A DNA stretch of 8,670 nucleotides from Paracoccaceae bacterium (GTDB taxonomy: Bacteria > Pseudomonadota > Alphaproteobacteria > Rhodobacterales > Rhodobacteraceae), in the NCBI GenBank assembly GCA_023134935.1, contig JAGLUD010000013.1, positions 1 to 8,670 of the forward strand. The letters run 5' to 3'. Numbering within the stretch: position 1 is the stretch's first letter; every line of letters starts with the position of its first letter. The notes under the pieces are model-generated. The model ran no database searches. It was not told where the DNA came from and saw only the letters and a list, made by a program, of their open reading frames with translations. Position numbers and translations under genes: made by a program. Of the stretch, positions 6,342 to 8,670 are shown one piece after another.

Positions 6342-8331
6342 CCGCGTACCCAGCGAAAACCCCTTGAAACTTGGCCAAAATCCGCAGCTTCGCAGACTTG
6401 CGGGTTTGACCGTTTGCCAAGCGATCCACGATTAATTCGGGGGTACAAGGCAGGTTAGATACTGGGTCGTGATAGCGCGGATAATCGATCAACGTCGCAT
6501 GCACTAGCTGGTCCAGTGTAACATTCACACTGCGCCGTTCACATGCCGGACCAAGATCCTGCGTTAACCACCAGCCCGCGTAAAACGGGGTGCCAAGGCA
6601 GGTAACGGGTTTGCCGCGCAACAAGGCCTCGAACCCCAGAAGCGAGGTCATGGTCCACACCTCGTCACTCGCCTCGATCAATTTGGTCACGTCTGTGGCC
6701 TCGATTATGCGGTCACATATATCCAACGCGGCTTGCTGATCAACGGAACCATCCCGAAGCCCCGCCAGAACATCCGGATGCGGTTTATAAACGATATACG
6801 CTATCGGGTGCGCCGCCCGTGCGACTTGCAGCAAACGCAGATTTGTCCGCACATCCCCCGCCCCCAACTTGATCGAGGCATCGTCTTCCACTTGACCGGG
6901 CACCAAAATCACCTTGCGATCCGGCGGGAAATCCAGTGCTTCGGGCCCTTTCAGATTATACTTGGAAACGCCCGCCGCCAGAATTTGCGCACGCAATGCA
7001 GCGGCCCTTTTAGCGGCGAATGCAGGTAAATCGGGGGATTTGGAAATCAAGAACTCAAGCTGGCTAGGCTTAGAGGGGTCATAATAAATCCCCCGATCAT
7101 CCAGCACCAAGGATGCCGCTGGGGTCAGCTCCGCACCCAATCCCGAAGACCTCAAAAACCCGTCTTCCATTCGCTGCAGTGGAACACCCGCAGCAGCACA
7201 GTTTTTCGCCAAATCCAAACTCTCGCGACTTGCCCAGACAACCACCTGCCCGTTGGTTTCGCGCGCTTTGGACACAGCCGCAGCATCCGTTTTAGCAAAA
7301 ACCGCCCCGCGCAGGAACCGCGCAACATTCCAGCGTTTCCACAACCGCATGCCAAGTGCTTGCACAGCCCGATCACCATCCCAGTGATGCCGCGCTTGCG
7401 TCAACAATTGCTGCGCTGCATCCTCGAATTCACAGGCACATTGACGTGCGTGGTCATACCAAAACGGATAAACCAGCATCGCGCCCGCAAACAATTCATC
7501 AACCGTTAACTTTTTGGTCCGACGCGGCACGGCTTGGCGATCCCCGCTAAGCCCCCAGCCCGCATAAAACGGTACGCCAAACACCTCTGGCCGATGCCCT
7601 GCCAGTATCGCCTCGAACCCCATTTGCGAGGACACGCAATAGACTTTAGACGCCCCCTCCAGCAAATCCCACGGGTTCATCGGCGCGCTGGATAAAACCG
7701 TATTCTCATCCTCGTCAGCGGACGAAAAATGCCCGCGCTTATCGCCATTTTGCACCGCCGGATGCGTTCGAATAACGATGCGAGCGTCTGGGTTTTCCAC
7801 CCGCGCTGCCGCCAGCATTTCCGCAAAACTACCGGCATCTGCCATTCCGCCAGCGATCGAGGCATCGCCCGCGACTTGGTCGATCACCAGAACATATCCA
7901 GCCTTAAGCCCTGCCCCGCGCGGAACGGCGTTATATTTCGACAACCCGTAATGCCGTAAAAACGCGCGGCCAGCTGCGGCCCTTGCCAGCAGTTTTGTAT
8001 CAAAATCCGCCGCTCGCAGAATTTCTTCCAATCGCGAAGACCCACGACCGTCGAAATGCACGCCGATATCATCGATGTTCAACCCGACAGGCGGGGATCC
8101 CAACCCCGGCAAAACCGAGCGCAAGAATGCGTCCTCAAACGTAACGACCTGCGACAATGGCCAGCGCGACAGCACCCGTCGCGACATCGGTATCCGGCCC
8201 CAAACGCCGATATCCCGCCCGCTTAGGCCGAACCATCCCGATGAAAGTGAATATCCAGCCGCGCGAATCACACGGCGTAGCGGGCGCGAAAATATCAGGC
8301 CTGCCGAAAAGACTGCAATGCGTTTCCGCAT
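6328..8331 (-). CDS. kpsC: KpsC-type capsule polysaccharide Kdo transferase, two-domain
   Basis: KpsC proteins add beta-linked Kdo residues to a lipid anchor at the cytoplasmic face of the inner membrane, forming the linker for group 2 type capsules. The 667-residue product has two homologous halves. Each carries an EDxFLRS motif (66-72 and 389-395), a QVxxDASI motif (152-159 and 480-487), a His-Pro motif (RTHPAVQ at 188-194, YKPHPDV at 515-521), and a GFEAxLxGxP...FYAGW block (238-259 and 566-587) followed by a D-Y/F-P segment. Both halves look intact, as expected for a dual transferase. I chose the ATG at 8331, four bases after the stop of the upstream export gene. A TTG at 8343 would add four residues and overlap that gene by eight bases; neither start has a strong SD. 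The 3' end overlaps that of ribD by 14 bases. Close spacing to the export gene indicates a shared capsule operon. Which polysaccharide is made cannot be told. Confidence 0.92.
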   Translation of the reverse strand: MRKRIAVFSAGLIFSRPLRRVIRAAGYSLSSGWFGLSGRDIGVWGRIPMSRRVLSRWPLSQVVTFEDAFLRSVLPGLGSPPVGLNIDDIGVHFDGRGSSRLEEILRAADFDTKLLARAAAGRAFLRHYGLSKYNAVPRGAGLKAGYVLVIDQVAGDASIAGGMADAGSFAEMLAAARVENPDARIVIRTHPAVQNGDKRGHFSSADEDENTVLSSAPMNPWDLLEGASKVYCVSSQMGFEAILAGHRPEVFGVPFYAGWGLSGDRQAVPRRTKKLTVDELFAGAMLVYPFWYDHARQCACEFEDAAQQLLTQARHHWDGDRAVQALGMRLWKRWNVARFLRGAVFAKTDAAAVSKARETNGQVVVWASRESLDLAKNCAAAGVPLQRMEDGFLRSSGLGAELTPAASLVLDDRGIYYDPSKPSQLEFLISKSPDLPAFAAKRAAALRAQILAAGVSKYNLKGPEALDFPPDRKVILVPGQVEDDASIKLGAGDVRTNLRLLQVARAAHPIAYIVYKPHPDVLAGLRDGSVDQQAALDICDRIIEATDVTKLIEASDEVWTMTSLLGFEALLRGKPVTCLGTPFYAGWWLTQDLGPACERRSVNVTLDQLVHATLIDYPRYHDPVSNLPCTPELIVDRLANGQTRKSAKLRILAKFQGVFAGYAAIWR

Positions 8332-8335
8332 GGGT

Positions 8336-8670
8336 CTACTCAAAGATATCCGCAGTGCCGCTCAGCGCCGCATCGAGCGCCGTGGTCGCGTTCAATGCAC
8401 CGATCACGGTGAACAACAGCGAACGCCACTTCACGTAAGGCGCCTCGGTCACATAGATCGTATCCTCGTCGCGGATCGGGAACTTACCCGCCACCAACAA
8501 GCTGGATTGCGAGGTCAGATCGACCAGATACGCAAACTTCTGCGGCCCGACCAGATCACTACGACCCAACACTCGATTAGCAATCGATGCAGGTTCTTCA
8601 CGGAACACAAAAATCCCTTTGGCGTTCGATTGGCTGGAGCGAAGACCACCCACCGCCGCCAATGCCTCTA
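8336..8670 (-). CDS. Polysaccharide export outer-membrane protein (KpsD/Wza type), C-terminal part
   Basis: The gene runs off the right edge, so only about 111 C-terminal residues are visible. They read from an EALAAVGGL segment through GIFVFREEP, then a stretch ending in FPIRDEDTIYVTEAPYVKW and a hydrophobic segment, SLLFTVIGALNATTAL. This order is characteristic of the last SLBB-type domain and tail of OPX proteins: an Ala-Gly-Gly-Leu-like turn, a VFVFRE strand, then F-x-V/I-x-D-x-D-x-I/V-Y-V. These proteins form the periplasm-spanning outer-membrane channel for capsular or exopolysaccharide. It lies four bases upstream of kpsC on the same strand, which supports a capsule export role. The frame stays open to the window edge and the only apparent start within it is internal. 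Whether it is KpsD proper or a shorter Wza-like protein cannot be decided from this end. Confidence 0.85.
   Translation of the reverse strand, partial: EALAAVGGLRSSQSNAKGIFVFREEPASIANRVLGRSDLVGPQKFAYLVDLTSQSSLLVAGKFPIRDEDTIYVTEAPYVKWRSLLFTVIGALNATTALDAALSGTADIFE

Overview
The window looks like chromosomal DNA from an alphaproteobacterium, most probably a member of the Rhodobacterales (roseobacter/Rhodobacter group). This rests on the primary sigma factor type, the dnaG-rpoD and nrdR-ribD gene pairs, the moderately high G+C coding style and the presence of GANTC (CcrM-type) sites in promoter regions. The genus assignment is inference; no rRNA or other definitive marker is present.

Layout. The left end (1-1556, + strand) is the 3' three quarters of dnaG (primase), missing its zinc-binding N-terminus. 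A 93-base gap rich in GANTC sites and inverted repeats leads into rpoD (1650-3647), the complete housekeeping sigma-70 factor. This is a core macromolecular-synthesis block linking replication initiation and transcription.

Between rpoD and the next conserved gene is about 1.1 kb of different character. It holds a single A+T-rich gene (3820-4593) for an unrecognised, apparently exported protein. This gene is bracketed by two nearly identical, inverted, G+C-rich imperfect palindromes (3644-3668 and 4636-4660). Each begins with a GTAG tetranucleotide, as REP elements do. The first overlaps the rpoD stop codon. This is the most unusual part of the window: an apparent insertion of a small cargo gene framed by a REP/inverted-REP pair.

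Next comes a compact operon with no intergenic gap: nrdR (4767-5231), the repressor of ribonucleotide reductase genes, and ribD (5232-6341), the bifunctional deaminase/reductase of riboflavin synthesis. Its likely promoter has a good -10 element directly abutting a GANTC site.

The right end is on the minus strand and converges on ribD with a 14-base overlap of coding ends. It is a capsule/surface polysaccharide operon: the C-terminal end of an outer-membrane polysaccharide export protein (8336-8670, KpsD/Wza type, truncated by the window edge), followed by a full KpsC-type Kdo transferase with two homologous halves (6328-8331). KpsC would build the Kdo linker on the lipid anchor, and the export protein belongs to the channel that carries the finished polysaccharide out. 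No tRNA, rRNA, CRISPR array or transposase gene was seen.
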